From Viridothelium virens (Eukaryota; Ascomycota; Dothideomycetes; Trypetheliales; Trypetheliaceae), in contig ML991812.1 in the NCBI GenBank assembly GCA_010094025.1, positions 1 to 64,000 of the forward strand: a DNA stretch of 64,000 bases. Direction: 5' to 3'. The stretch's first letter is position 1. Every line of letters begins with the position of its first letter. Below, piece after piece: positions 47,760-61,003 of this stretch. Below the pieces are notes generated by a model. It ran no database searches and was not told the DNA's origin. It was given only the letters and a program-made list of their open reading frames with translations. A program made the position numbers and the translations under genes.

Positions 47760-50700
47760 ATGGCTGCTGAGGTTCTTCGACAAATGCCACATGTGAACGG
47801 CGGAACCAAAGAGCACAGCAAATCTAAGATCAATGCTGTTGATCATTACCAAAATTTGGCCAACGATGTCACGAATAAAGCTGGTAAGGAGGGCGATGGA
47901 ATCGCGAATGGTGTTGCAGATGGTGTAACGAAAGATTTGGCAGAGATTGACCTACAAGATGCCGACATGTCAAACTACGAACCAATAGCAATTATCGGCT
48001 GCGGTATGCGGCTACCTGGTGACGTGAGGAGCGGTGAAGCCTTGTGGAATCTCCTGGATAGCAAACGTGACGGAAGATGTCGAGTCCCTCCGGATAGATA
48101 CAACATCGATGCTTTCCACGGCCCTGGAAAGTTGGGTCACGTTTCTACAGAACATGGGTAGCTACACATCACACCATGGTCACCGAAGTTGCCTATTGTT
48201 GACACAGAGATAGGTATTTCCTGGATTATGTTAACTTAGCGGAGATTGACACCTCTTTCTGGAGCACGAATGGTAGAGAAGTTGGAGAAATGGACCCGCA
48301 ACAACGCCTTGCTTTGGAGGTCGTCTACGAGTGCCTGCAGAACTCTGGGACTACTGCATGGAAGGGAAGAAAGATTGGTGCATATGTGGGAATCTTCGGA
48401 CAAGACTGGGCAGATATGATGGCAAGGGACACGCACAACACCGGGATCTATCGCCTTACGGGCTACGGCGACTTCTTCGTGGCTAATCGGATATCCTACG
48501 AATTTGGGTTTGAGGGACCATCAATGGTGATCAGGACGGCATGTTCATCTTCGCTAACAGGCCTCCATGAAGCATGTCTCGGAATACACAAGGGCGAATG
48601 CGATTCCGCAATGGTCGTTGGGACGAATCTGATCATGCAACCAGACATGACCATCGCCGCATCTGAACAGGGCCTTCTTGCTCCGGATGGTCGCTGTAAG
48701 ACTTTTGATGAGTCTGCTGACGGGTACGCGCGCGGGGAGGCCGTTGTGGCGGTCCATATCAAGAAACTTTCTGATGCGGTTCGCGATAATGATCCAATCC
48801 GAGCAGTCATTCGATCGTCCTGTGCGAACGCTGATGGGAGAACATCAGGCCTATCACAGCCCTCTTCAGCAAGCCACGAAGCCCTCATGAGGCGGAGCCA
48901 CAAGCTTGCAGGGATCCGCGATGTTTCAAATACAGCAATGATCGAGTGTCATGGAACGGGTACCTACGTTGGGGATCCTTTAGAGTCAATGGCTGTGGCA
49001 AGAGTCTTTGGAGATGCTGGCGTTTTCATTGGCTCCATAAAACCAAATGTCGGCCACTCCGAGGGAGCCTCGGGTGTCACGGCCATCATCAAGATGATGT
49101 TAGCGTTGGAGAGGAGGCTCATTCCGCCCAACATTAACTTCAAAACACCAAACACCAAAATTCCGTTCGAAAAATATAAGCTGAAAGTGCCTACAGAAAC
49201 ATTGCCTTGGCCAGCGGACCGCGCAGAAAGGGTAGGTGTAAATAGCTATGGAATCGGCGGATCCAATGCCCATATTCTCCTTGAATCCGCGGCCTCCATG
49301 GGCGCCGGCCGTCCTCCATATACTCCGAGAGCCACGCAAGATCATTATCTTCTCACCTTCTCCGCCAGCCATCCGACTGCTTTGACAAAGTTGATACAGG
49401 AGCACGAGACTTACCTCCGCGCGCATCCGGAACGAATTTCCGATCTAAGCTACACACTGAATGTCCGAAGACAGCCTCTGCAGCATCGTGCATTCAGTAT
49501 AGTAAAAGCGGATTCAGTCACCGAGCTATTACAGATCTCTCCAGTCTCAAAGGCTGGAGTAGCCTATGAATTGACTTATGTATTTACTGGTCAAGGAGCG
49601 CAATGGGCACGCATGGGAGCCAGTTTGCTTGAGTCCAATGAGACGTTCCGAAAAAGTATTGACGAAATGGAGTTGGCTCTTGACGAGTGTGAAGATCCCC
49701 CGGACTGGTCATTGGCGGCTGAACTCTTGAAGCCAGAGAAGACTACCAGGCTATCAATCGCGGAATTCTCACAACCATGTTGTACGGCTGTTCAAGTTGC
49801 GCTAGTCAATGTGCTACGAACGTGGAACTTAAAGCCAAGCGCTGTGGTTGGACATTCTAGCGGCGAAATCGGTGCTGCATACGCTGCAGGAGCCCTTACA
49901 GCAGCCGAAGCTATTAGGATTGCTTACTATCGTGGACAAGTCACCAAAGAGATTAAGAGCAAAGGCGGTATGGCAGCTACTGGTCTCGGACGCAGCGCTG
50001 TTGCACCCTTTTTGAAGTCTGGAGTTATCGTTGGTTGTGAAAACAGCCCAAATTCAACCACGCTGAGTGGTGATCTTGAGGTCTTAGAAGAAGTCATGAA
50101 ATCCATCGAAGAAGCATACCCAGAGACTTTGGTTCGAACGCTTCGGGTGGATTGTGCGTATCATTCGCACCATATGAAAGCAGTAAAGTCAAAATATACC
50201 GCTGCTATTGGAGACATTCAACCTAGGGAGCCAGACGTGGCCTTTTTCTCATCTGTCCTGGGCACCACGCTGGACAGACGGTACCTTGATGCAGAGTACT
50301 GGGCCGAAAATTTAGTCTCACCAGTTTTATTTTCCCCTGCTATCACTGAGCTCCTAAAACGCACAACATCACCACAAGTCTTTCTGGAGGTTGGTCCGCA
50401 TTCAGCCCTAGCAGGTCCCTTGAGACAAATTCTCAGAACGGGCAATGCTTCGCAGTCGGAGTATATTTCTACACTTGTACGTGGAGAAGATGCAGTGCCT
50501 GCACCCTTGAACTGTGTCGGGAATCTCTTCCAGCATGGCATTGACTTGAACTGGGGTTCTATCACTCCAGCTGGAGTGACGTTAGTGGATCTACCTACGT
50601 ATCCGTGGCAACGAGAAGGTAACTTTTGGAACGAGTCTCGTCTATCCAAGGGCTGGCGACTACGCAACTTTCCGAAACACGATCTTCTAGGTTCACGGGT

Positions 50701-53700
50701 CATTGAAGCCTCTGGTTATGACCCTACTTGGAGGAACCTGCTGACGCTAGATGATATCCCTTGGGTGCGAGATCACGACATTGCGCAAGACATTGTGTTC
50801 CCAGGAGCAGGATACGTAGCCATGGCTGGTGAAGCAATCCGGCAGCTGACTGGATCACCCGACTTCACCGTTCGCGAGGTTACCATCAGTAGTGCATTAG
50901 TGCTGCATGAAGGAGTGGCTAGGGAAGCCATCACCCATTTGAGCGCTGTGCACTTAAATAGCGCTTCTGATGCCGTATGGCACGACTTTACTATCTCATC
51001 CCTTAATGGCGAGGTATGGACCAAACATGTTTCAGGCCAGGTCCGCGGTGGGTCAGACTTCGACGTGGCTGTGCCGCAAATCAAGACCAGGAGTCGACAA
51101 GTGAGTTCGAACAAATGGTATTCGGTTATGAAGAGATTCGGTCTCAACTACGGCCCACGTTTTCAGGGGATGAAGAGGATCACAGCTGACGTGTTCGCTC
51201 ACGAAGCCGTTGCCTCAATTGATAATTCCGTCAACCCTTCAGAATCAGTTTACGCCATTCATCCAAGCACAATCGACTGCACATTTCAGTTATTCAGCGT
51301 AGCAGCCGCCAAGGGACTCTCTCGGCTCTTTGCACAACTCTGCGTACCGACGTTCATCGAGGAATTGTACATTAAACCGACGTCGGACGAAATTCTTGTC
51401 GAAGCGAGTACCGAAAGTACGCCTAAAGGGGCCTTTCAGGGAGATGCTGTAGGCATTTCCCGTGGTGAAACGGTCTTCTACATGAAGAAACTCAAGCTTT
51501 CGCCTCTGGCAGATGCAGAGGATGCAAGAGGCGATGATCCTCACGCTGCTGTAGAGCTGGTTTGGAAACCTGACCTACATTTTGTTGATAATGCGTCATT
51601 AATGCCCCTGGCAGAGCACGCAACAGGTAGAGGAGAACTCAGTTTCGCGGTCGAGAGAATGGCATTGGCTTCAATGATTGAGAGTAGCTACCTTCTCGCA
51701 GATAAAGAGCCACATCAGCCCTTCCTGTCCAAATACCGCACGTGGTTAGATAAGGTACGTCAAAAGGCACTGAATGGGGCATACCCACATGTTGCGGACT
51801 GTCAGGAGATTGCGCGAATGTCTTCGACAGATCGTCGGGCATTGATTGAAAGCTCATACGGGGAGATGGCCTCGACTGAGGCTTGGCCTATCTCAGCCGC
51901 GGTCTACCGCATCTTCCATGCTAGCGAGGATATCTTTCTCGGGAACACAGACGCGCTTGAGGTTTTGATGGAAGATGATGTGCTGACAAAAGTCTACGAT
52001 TTTGGCCGAATCTCCGAGTTTCGAGACTTCTTGATGCTCCTGGCTCACGACAAGCCCAACTTGAAGATTCTGGAAGTCGGTGCTGGAACCGGAGGTCTTA
52101 CTAGCACGCTCCTACCGCATCTCAAATCAGGCCATCCGGAAAGTCCGCGGAACTATTTCTCGTACGTTTACAGCGACGTTTCTGCGGGATTTTTTGCCAG
52201 TGCCAAAGATCGGTTCAAAGATTACGATGCTATTGAGTACAAGCTTCTCGACATCTCGAAAGACCCGATGGAGCAAGGGTTCGAGCCGGAGAGTTTCGAC
52301 TTGATCGTAGCGTCGAATGTGCTGCACGCAACATCGAATCTAAGGGAAACTCTTTCCAACGTGCGAAAGTTGCTCTCCCCAAAAGGACGATTGTTCCTCC
52401 AAGAGCTTTCACCACCAGTCAAGTGGGTCAACTTCGTTATGGGCACTTTCCATGGATGGTGGCTTGGCGAAGATGACGGTCGAGTCGAGGAACCATATAT
52501 CTCACCGTCCAAATGGGATAAGGTTTTAAGACAGGCTGGCTTCGATGGAGTACACTCCCTTCAGCATGGCGATTGCTTCAATGCGAACATGGTGGCTCTT
52601 CCCGCACGGCCTGCGGTCAAGAAACAGCTAACGCTCATAGTTGATGGGCATCTAACTTCCACCACCAATGAGGCTGCATCAGTCTTACGGAGGAAGGGCT
52701 ACCAGCTTGACATCTGCGTATTAGGCGAGACTCCTCCTAGCGGTCAAGACATCATAGCCCTTGTGGATGTTGGGGGACCCTTCTTGCACAACATTGACGA
52801 GAAAGGATACCTCAGACTCCACGAGATGCTCCAGAATTGCAAGGACTCCGGAATTCTATGGGTCACAGGTGCGGCGCAAGTGAAATGTTCTGATCCCCGT
52901 TACGGCATGGTTCTCGGGATGGCTCGTACGTTACGAAATGAGCTCTCTCTCGATATTGGCACCCTGGAGCTTGAAAAGTTTGATAGTCAAGGCTGGGAGG
53001 CTCTTGCTGCTGTTCTTCCCGAGTTCCAGCGCCGTGCTCATGATTGCGAACTCAGCCCTAGCCTAGAGTGGGCTTTTGTTGATGGGCTCATTCAGATCCC
53101 GAGGTTCCATTGGACATCGGTAAATAAACAGCTGTTGGCGCCGGATTCTCCCCATTCTGCCAGGAAACTACAGATAGGGAAAAGGGGATTCTTCAACTCG
53201 CTCTACTGGAAGCAGCACAATTTTGCAGAGCCGGAGAGGGATTATGTCCAGGTCAGGAACTGTGCGGTGGGCCTCAACCCCAGGGATGTCCTCATGTTGA
53301 TGGGAGTTGTCGACGAGAGCAAGGTCGAAGGGGAGGGCTTGGGATTAGAAAGTGCTGGCATAGTCGAGAAAGTCGGGCCTGAAGTCAAGGATCTTGCTCC
53401 CGGCGATAGATGCGTAGTCCTTGCTACTGGAACCTTCTCAACAACTTTGACAACGACAGAGGACAGATGCGTGAAGCTTCCGGATAGTCTTAGCTTCGTC
53501 GATGCCGCTTCGATGGCAATAGCCTATTCTACGGCGTTTTACTCGCTTACCGACATCGCTCGAGTGGAGAAGGGTCAGGTAAGTCCCTAGAATGGAAGTC
53601 ACCTGGACATCGAAGTGTCACTGATGTGCTTTGTAGACTGTCCTAATACATGGTGCTTGTGGAAGCATCGGCCTCGCGGCTATACAAGTCTGGTGAGTCC

Positions 53701-55784
53701 AAATTTCCATACCACTTACGTACATCTTGCTAACTTACTACTAGTCGCATTATTGGCGCACAGGTAACTCCTAGCAGATACCAGGACTATTCATAATGGA
53801 GTGATGCTAACAATGCTCGTAGGTCTTCTGTAGTGTCGGTAGCGATGAGAAAACTACGCACTTAGTTGAGGGTTACGATATCCCTAAAAACCGAATCTTC
53901 AATTCTCGCGATCTCTCCTTTCAGAGGCACCTACTTGAAGCTACCAATGGCCATGGTGTAGACATCGCCCTCAATTTCCGGGCTGGCGAGATGCTTCACG
54001 CAAGCTGGAAATGCGTTGCTGAGTTTGGCAGCCTATTGCATATGGCAGAGCGAGACTTGGCCGGGAAAGGATCCCTGCCGCAAGACCTGTTCGGGAGAAA
54101 TCGCTCTTGTGTCGGACTCGATTTTGCTAGGGTATGTTCGGAAAAGCCTTGGATTGCTTCTAGGTAAGTTCTCTGTCCCACGTTACGATTCCGACCACTT
54201 TCTCTAACGAAATCAGGGTCTTGAAGAAGACGATGGAGCTGTATGAACAAGGTGACATCAGACTAATTACTCCAGTGACCAATTTCGATGCAACTGAGGT
54301 AGAGGACGCAATGCGTTTCATGCAGAAAGGTGATCACATTGGTAGTGTGGTTGTCACACTACCACAAGATACAGAGAACCTGCCCATGCAGCCATCAAAG
54401 CAAAAGTTTCAGCTCCGAGATGACGCGTCTTACCTTCTAGTTGGTGGCTTGGGTGGTCTTGGGCAAGCAATTGCCGTATGGATGGCTGAAGCAGGGTGTC
54501 GAGAGAGTGAGTTCTGCCCCTATTATGTTATGACTTTGGGGCTCGCTAATCACGAAGTGCAGTCATATTCCTTTCCCGATCAGCTAAGAACGACGAGAGA
54601 TATTCTGCTTTCGTTCAAGAGCTCAGTGCTATTGGCTGTACTGCCATAATGGTGCAGGGCAGTGTTGTCGATGCGGCAGCAGTCGAGACAGCCATCAGCT
54701 ATGCGACGAAGCCTGTTCGCGGCATCATTCAGGCGTCCATGGTATTAAGGGTTCGTAGAAATCCATCAAATCCGGTCCGATCTGAATCGGCTAACATAGG
54801 TAGGACACGGCTTTCCCCTCCATGTCTTTCGAAGATTGGCAGGCAGCTGTAGGTCCCAAAGTCGAAGGAACTTGGAATCTCCATAAGGTTTCCCTTAGGC
54901 AAAATTTGAAGCTCGATTTCTTACTCCTATTCAGCAGCTGGAGTGGTCTTGTTGGCCTACGGGGCCAGGCTAATTACGCCTCCGGTAATTCCTTCCTCGA
55001 CGCGTTTACGCAATATCGTCGAGGACGAGGTCTACCCGCAGTCGCCATAGATATAGGCGTCATGGAGGACATCGGATATGTCAGCCGTAATACGCAGGTT
55101 CTTGAGAATTTTCGCATGACCTCGACCTACGTCTTATATGAGCAAGACTTGCTCGACTCACTCCAGTTGATGATCCAGCGGTCGATGCCCCCATCGTTGG
55201 AGCATGCACCATTAGCCACTACCGTTCAGAAGCCGGGAAGCTACGAGTATATCAGCAAAGGCCAACTGGCACTGGGCGTGCGTTCCACACAAAGGCTCTC
55301 GGCGCCCAACAACCGCACTGTCTGGAAAAACGATCCACGAATGGCTCTATACCATAATATGGAATCCCAGGACAACTCGATCTCTGCTCCAACCAACGAG
55401 CAGCTCAAGCAGTTTATTGCCGAGGCAGTGCTCAACCCGAGCATTCTGGATACCGATGAGGCTGTAAATTTCCTTGCAACTGAAATTGGCAAGACATTGT
55501 CATCATTTATGATGCGAAGTGAGGATTCTCTCAGTCTACAAGAATCACCGAACTCATTGGGTGTGGACTCACTCCTCTCGATCGAATTGCGGAACTGGTT
55601 CAGGTCTCGATTGGGGTTCGAGATTGCCGTATTGGAAATTCTAAATGCAACAAGCATCCTTGACCTAGGGAAACATTCTGCAGAGATGCTCAAGAAGAGA
55701 TTTGCGTCTGGAGACGAGCAAAAGACCAGTGACCAGGCTGAAAGAGAGGAGCTCAAAAAGTATTTTGACATGAAGGCGCCTTGA
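47760..55784 (+). CDS. Highly reducing type I polyketide synthase (KS-AT-DH-MT-ER-KR-ACP)
   Basis: Iterative HR-PKS making a reduced, probably C-methylated polyketide. Exons 47760-48157, 48214-53578, 53637-53692, 53745-53763, 53823-54163, 54217-54506, 54563-54750 and 54804-55784 give 2,545 residues. KS (about 74-500) has TACSSS (Cys about 243), CHGTGTYVGDPLE and NVGHSEG. AT has the GHSSGEIGAAYAAG serine at about 682. DH has WVRDHDIAQDIVFPGAG and HPSTIDCTFQ. MT has EVGAGTGG near 1419. ER has VLIHGACGSIGLAAIQV. KR has LLVGGLGGLGQAIAVW near 2132. ACP has LGVDSL with the phosphopantetheine Ser near 2475. Two deviations stand out: Arg replaces the usual Asp before TACSSS, and Gln replaces Gly in the DH HxxxGxxxxP motif. 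There is no thioesterase or reductase release domain, so release would be in trans. Start is the first ATG with a good context. Confidence 0.95.
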
Positions 55785-56587
55785 TATGTAGAATGTATAA
55801 TGAATGGTGGAAACATATACGAAAAATGAGTAGATTCATCTGGATTGACAAGGGAGCGGCATAGTGATATTGGAGTCAATATATCACTGAAGCGGAATGA
55901 GTGCTTATGTCGTGTTAGGTCTACATTATCTGCTAACATTGTGAGTATTGCGTGCACATGATGCGACGAGTGATCCGATTTCTGAGAGCGTTCGGTGCAT
56001 GTTGGATAAGGACATTTGTCTAAAGGAGCTAGGGTTTCACTTGTGCGTAACTCATTACAGCTACTAAAGTAACAGCAATATGCTTAGCTACCAAGGCGAT
56101 AGACTATTCGATCCTTAAACATTTTCAATTTGAGACTTTCTAGAGCAAGAAAGCTTGGTCCAGTTTACAAGGTTATACTCAAATCTTAACATAATAAATC
56201 CTTTCTTAAGCTACTTCTTATCAAATATCACGTCATGAAACGACTAAAATCTCATCGTTTCTACTTCTGGCCTGGCGGCGTCTCTGTCACCCTTGAAAAA
56301 GCTTGTTTTCTATTTCGTCATTCGCAATTTCGCAGTCTGCTTCTATGTCTCGAGTTGATCCGCATCAGAGCCTTATATAAGATCTACCAGTGGAGCTTGG
56401 TTGAAATCACACACTGTCGCATTGGGCGGCCTCTATTGTTTTCGGAGACATTGCCTGCCACACCTTGGAAAAACTCTATAAGTATTGCACTATATGCTAT
56501 GATCGCTATCGGGATTGAAATCTAAGCTAGAGCCAAAAACGCAAGTAGGTCCATCCTTTATTGCAATGCAAACAACTCTCACGGCAG
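55785..56587. other. Intergenic spacer between PKS and patatin-like gene
   Basis: The two genes converge here. A 96-codon open frame at 56235-56525 has no domain and looks fortuitous. No trans-acting enoyl reductase, hydrolase, P450 or regulator is present. Confidence 0.45.
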
Positions 56588-58397
56588 TCAAGATTCTCTG
56601 GCAGGCCTATAGATCCAGTTCTTCTTATGATCCGAGATCACTCTGTCTATCTGGTCCGGTAGCACGTCAGGATGATTCTCTTCCAGGTGTCTTTTGAAAG
56701 TATCTCTTCGAACAGCCCCATGAGAGTGAGAGCATGGAGCGATGCGGCATTGATAGAAAGTCGCAATTGCAAATGCCTCCCATCGGCTCACTTTGCTCGC
56801 ACGGACCCTCCTTTTGCGCACGAGGGCTCTGGCACAATCTCGAAAGTCTTGTTGTACTTGAGGGTCGATTGCCCAACTCGCGTACGCATTTCTGATGTTC
56901 TGGATGGTCTTGGTACCCGCTTGTTGATTCGTAATCTTTGCTTTTATGCCCTTTGGCTCCCACTCATCAAGAGGAATTTCAAGCGCATGCTCGGCCTCGG
57001 CATTGAACCGGAAGTAGTCAAAATTCTCTTCCTCCGGTTTACAACAGTCCAACATGACTTGATGAGCACCGTCCACATCGGTCACAGTAGCGGCCAACGA
57101 CCGGATGATGCCCCAAGAATGTCTTTTCCCTCCAGCCTCTTCCCTTCTCGCTGTTCCGATACTGACTGCAATATCTAATCGACCGGGCCCATGAAGGTTC
57201 TTAATTTCTGCTTTGCCTCTCATCGAAGGGTTGTTTAGTTGTCCAAATCCTCCGTCTTCGAAAATTGATTCTCCCTCACCAGCAATTTGAATTTTTAAGG
57301 GCTCGAAGTAAGATATTGCGGCTGTGGCAGCACGTGCAACTTGCCAGATGTGTAGTTGCTGGACTTCCCCAAAATTTAACTTGTCACCGGGCGTATGCCT
57401 CATGCCAGGTCCTCGTCGGGCGGTTGAGGGCACTGAGTCATTCGTACCAGATGTCAACCCGGTTTTGATGTGGGTGATAGCTTCGGGCTGGTAACGTGTT
57501 CGTTTGGATCCGTCGTACGTACGCATGAAGTATGGGTGAGCCGCTGTTCTTGCTTTTGTTTTTAGAGAGGTGACACAGCTACAACTCAATTAGTTTAAAA
57601 CTGGAAGGAATGAAAGAATAAGTGAGCGCTATAGGCAGTGGAATGGATTCTACTCGAAGAGGGGTGAGAACTTCTATCGTTCTTACACTTGACAGACACC
57701 CTCCTTGAGAGGCAGCTGAGGAGTGCCATGTTCTTGAAACTCGCTGCGGCGTTCAGTCACGTCTTTCACAACCTTTTCAAGCCGAGCGGCCTTATACTTG
57801 GATCTTTTTATGACGCCTGCGTTACGTTGTGTGAGCATACGGGGGTGCCCGAAGACCGCGTCGCCAAGAGACCTGTACTCATCAAGACTGTCCTGGACTG
57901 TCATGCGAAATCTTCCCAGTAACAATGCAATCAGCCTATGGCTCGTCAGTGAGTGAAATAACGAATCAGTATTGCGAGACTTGCGCGCCAGTGCTAGAGC
58001 CTATGATGAGGTCGAAATAATGGCAGATCAAAAATCTTCGCCCGCGATCGTTGCCGTTTGGAGCGAGATGGCAAACATTATCGGGATAGTCCAGAGGAGC
58101 GAAACTCGAGTCGACTGCGACGAATTCCTGTTGTGGGTCATCCATCTCGATCAATGCAATGTTATCCACAAGTGTCTCAAGAGCCAATAGCGTCCAGTAG
58201 CCTCGAATGCCTCCGCCGTCTTTGCGATTTCAGTAACGCTGAGCATGGAGCATAACACTTAAAGTGAGCAAGGGTATAGACATACCTAGGCTGAGGAGAT
58301 TTTGTTGCTCCCATGCTTTGTCGACGTCACTATCCTCTGGGGTTCTGGCTCCTACATTCCCGTCCTCATTTTCGACGTCTCTTCTGGTATCTGTCAT
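56588..58397 (-). CDS. Patatin-like phospholipase with C-terminal zinc-finger-like motif
   Basis: Predicted serine acyl hydrolase acting on phospholipids or lysolipids. Exons 58397-58286, 58219-57985, 57935-57687 and 57584-56588 give 530 residues. The oxyanion loop is LLSLDGGGIRGYWTLLALE (residues 34-52). The nucleophile elbow is GSSTG (Ser about 113), followed by ALIALLLGRFRMTVQDSLDE. The catalytic Asp is in FEDGGFGQLNNP (about 309), then LDIAVSIGTAR. The C-terminus has CRIAPCSHSHGAVRRDTFKR with HLEENHP, a C2H2-like spacing. The second intron uses a GC donor (GC|GCAAGT at 57984); only this choice restores STGALIALLL. The start codon at 58397 gives a short acidic leader. Convergent with the PKS gene; no evidence that it is part of its pathway. 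Confidence 0.88.
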
Positions 58398-59328
58398 GAC
58401 CAATGGTCGCTGGCTTTAACTTCTCCACGATATCGTAAGACTTGATTCTGCAGTGTTGCACGACGGGATAGATATCCATCATGTTGTATCGAGCCGCAAG
58501 GCTTTGTGTGACATCTCCGACGGGCAAAGCTGAAGTTGTTGTCACAGCGAGCAATTGCACAGCCATTGTAGAACGTCTGCAGAGTCTGCACACTATGTCC
58601 TAGATCGTAAAGGAGGCAGCCGACATCGATCAGCTCTTCTGGAGACTGCTGAGTCCATTGCGTGTGTGGCCAAAAGGTGTGTTGTCAGTGATTGGTAGGG
58701 CTGATTCTGGCCTTATTGGTGGCGGTCAGGCGCCGAGTCAGTTGTCCTACGCATTTTGAAGTGCACTTAGCGAAAGGCGAAAAATGAAACAGCCTCTTCA
58801 ACTCATAGTTTTCGAGATAGAGGAATAGTTAGACTCAAATGCGTGTGGGTGCATGATGTGACACAGGTTGGTCAAAACGAGCTTATGGCGCTTAAACAGT
58901 TAAGGCAGAATCAGATTCCGACGCCTCAAGGAGCTGGTCTGTAAGCCGCTTTTGGAGAAAGCAAGCGAGATTTCACTTTATTTATCGCCATCTCATGGAA
59001 GGTGACCAGCGTATCATGGGAGGCGATTGGCAGCAAAGACGCATCAGGATGTTGTCTGTTTCAACCACAGTGTCGGAAGGGGTCAAGCTGATGTGAACCT
59101 GAAAACAAAATCCTACCAACAGGGCGATGTCTTCGACTATACGGTCACAGGCTGAGACGCCTGTGATCAACAAAGCCCCATGGCTTAGCCAGTCATTTCA
59201 GCCCGACGCCTCGCAATTCCAGCACAATTTCAATACCTCTTAGTCCGCAATATTTGCAGTTACTGTCGATCAAAAGTCCTCGAAGTTTGTAAGGATATCA
59301 GAGGCCCTCTGCAATCAGCCAGCCGTAG
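58398..59328. other. Intergenic region, divergent
   Basis: About 930 bp between two divergent genes. Short frames only and no domain. Both promoters must lie here. Confidence 0.45.
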
Positions 59329-59799
59329 ATGTCGGACAAGCCCGCGCTGCATGAGAATGCCCATGACCCATCCCCAAGACAGTGGATAAATCGAAAACCG
59401 AGGAACCTAACGCCACCGTTCAAGAAAAGAGTCTTGGTCTACAATGGCGAAGAAGGCGACCTTGAAGTTCGGATTAAAAATGAAGTAGAACGAGGCAAGC
59501 AAGCAGACTGCTCTTGATAGTTGCTATACTGACACATTCGAAATAAAGAACGGTTCAAGTACGAGAGGCTGGAAATCAATACCCTTCGAGATGAAATACC
59601 TCTATTCGTCGACCAAAATGAGTCCAAACCAACGACGAGAGCTGCGACTAGCGACGGACGAAGCAATGTCCTCGTAGCCCTCCTGTATCCCAAACGTCTG
59701 GGCTTGATAAACAAGCTCTGGCGTAGATTGAGCGGACAACTATCTTTTAGTTACTTGTACGTCACAGGTCTAAGAGCAAAGAATGGTGAAGTAGGTTGA
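59329..59799 (+). CDS. Small protein of unknown function (138 aa) with a GC-AG intron
   Basis: Exons 59329-59494 and 59549-59799 join in frame across an intron with donor GAG|GCAAGC, branch ACTGAC and acceptor AAAG. The protein begins MSDKPALHENAHDPSPRQW and has a central charged segment (EVERERFKYERLEINTLRDE) likely to be helical. Its second half holds LVALLYPKRLGLINKLWRRL. I do not recognise a family. Support comes from frame continuity across good splice and branch sites, so it is more than a random frame, but expression is unproven. Confidence 0.5.
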
Positions 59800-61003
59800 A
59801 AAGGTCGGGTCCGGAAGTGGAGAGCGGTACTTCGTACATCCAGAGAAGTAACGAAAGAAGTGGGAATTTGCTGTAGACTGCCACGCACGGATCATAGGTC
59901 ACGCGTCACTCCGCCAAGCAAGAACTGGCTCGTGCGTGGCAGCCCACAGCAAATCGGAGGAGGACTAGGGGTTGGAAATCTGTCTTGTTGTAAGAGTATT
60001 CAAATTGGAAGATTTAGCAAAGTATCGGTAGGCCTTTTGGTTGAGTCTGAATTACTAGATGGTGTCTACTAGTTCATTTGTCGAGAAATGAGTATTGCTT
60101 GTTTATTTAGAATAGCCTCTCTGCGAGAGCCCCGTCGCTTACAGTACTACCAATGCTGCATATGAAGAAAGACATGTATACGCGCGAGGAACAGAATCCT
60201 CCAGACGTCTGAAGCCGCTGAAGCCGGCTTGCTTGCAAGCAAGGAGATTATCTACGGCAGTTCTTACCGGAACAGCCACAATCGCGCTCGATTATGCGGA
60301 CCACTCAGTTTAACGGTATCTACGCAAGCAAGTCCGATAATGATTGGCCTGTATGTATGAGTTCGGCGTTCACGACAACGATAATCAGGAAGGAAGGTGA
60401 GGAGGACGGTGAAGAAGAATCTGGATCGCGGCGATGCGTCCGGTGGACGGAAAAGGAGGACGTTCAATTATAGCACTATTTAGGAGACCGCTTTGTCGTG
60501 GTCATATGTACGCCGTATATGTATACATATATACATATATACATATATATGGGAGAAATTCCTTTGTAAAAGTATATTTGTATGCAATCGTACTAGAAGA
60601 TAGCCATATCGGCATTCTAATAATCACTAAGTATAGATATTATTCGGTAGCTCTGAATACTTATGGATATACACTAAATGATTCAGCTTCCAGAAAATCA
60701 CACACGCTAGTCTAGTTGGGTTCCTGCCACACGTAGTCCTCCAATGATCGTGTGGAGGTTGGACCTAGCTGTAGGGCATGACAGGAGTTTTGAGGGAGGG
60801 GTACTCTAGAGTACCTAGCTATCCGTAGAGCAGCTACGTATTGGCTACCTGGGATTTCGTATTTACGTCTTGTCTCTCCTTAGGAGGCTTCAAGAGTCTT
60901 GGATATAACTTGCCGGTCATGAAATCATCTCTAATGTGACATTTGACACGATTTTATCAACTCATACTACCATTTCCTTTCTAAATTGAGCACCCCCAGC
61001 AGA
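59800..61003. other. 1.2-kb intergenic region
   Basis: Apart from the short TATACA-type microsatellite at 60519-60550 there is nothing I can support. The promoter of the CoA-transferase gene lies in its right half. Confidence 0.45.
60519..60550. repeat. TATACA/ATAT microsatellite
   Basis: About 32 bp of alternating TATACATA units with a self-complementary character, likely prone to slippage. No gene is affected. Confidence 0.7.

Noticed and set aside
46233-58397. A multi-gene biosynthetic cluster around the PKS
   Set aside because: No oxidoreductase, transferase, transporter or regulator is found on either side; only F-box/LRR and patatin-like genes flank it.
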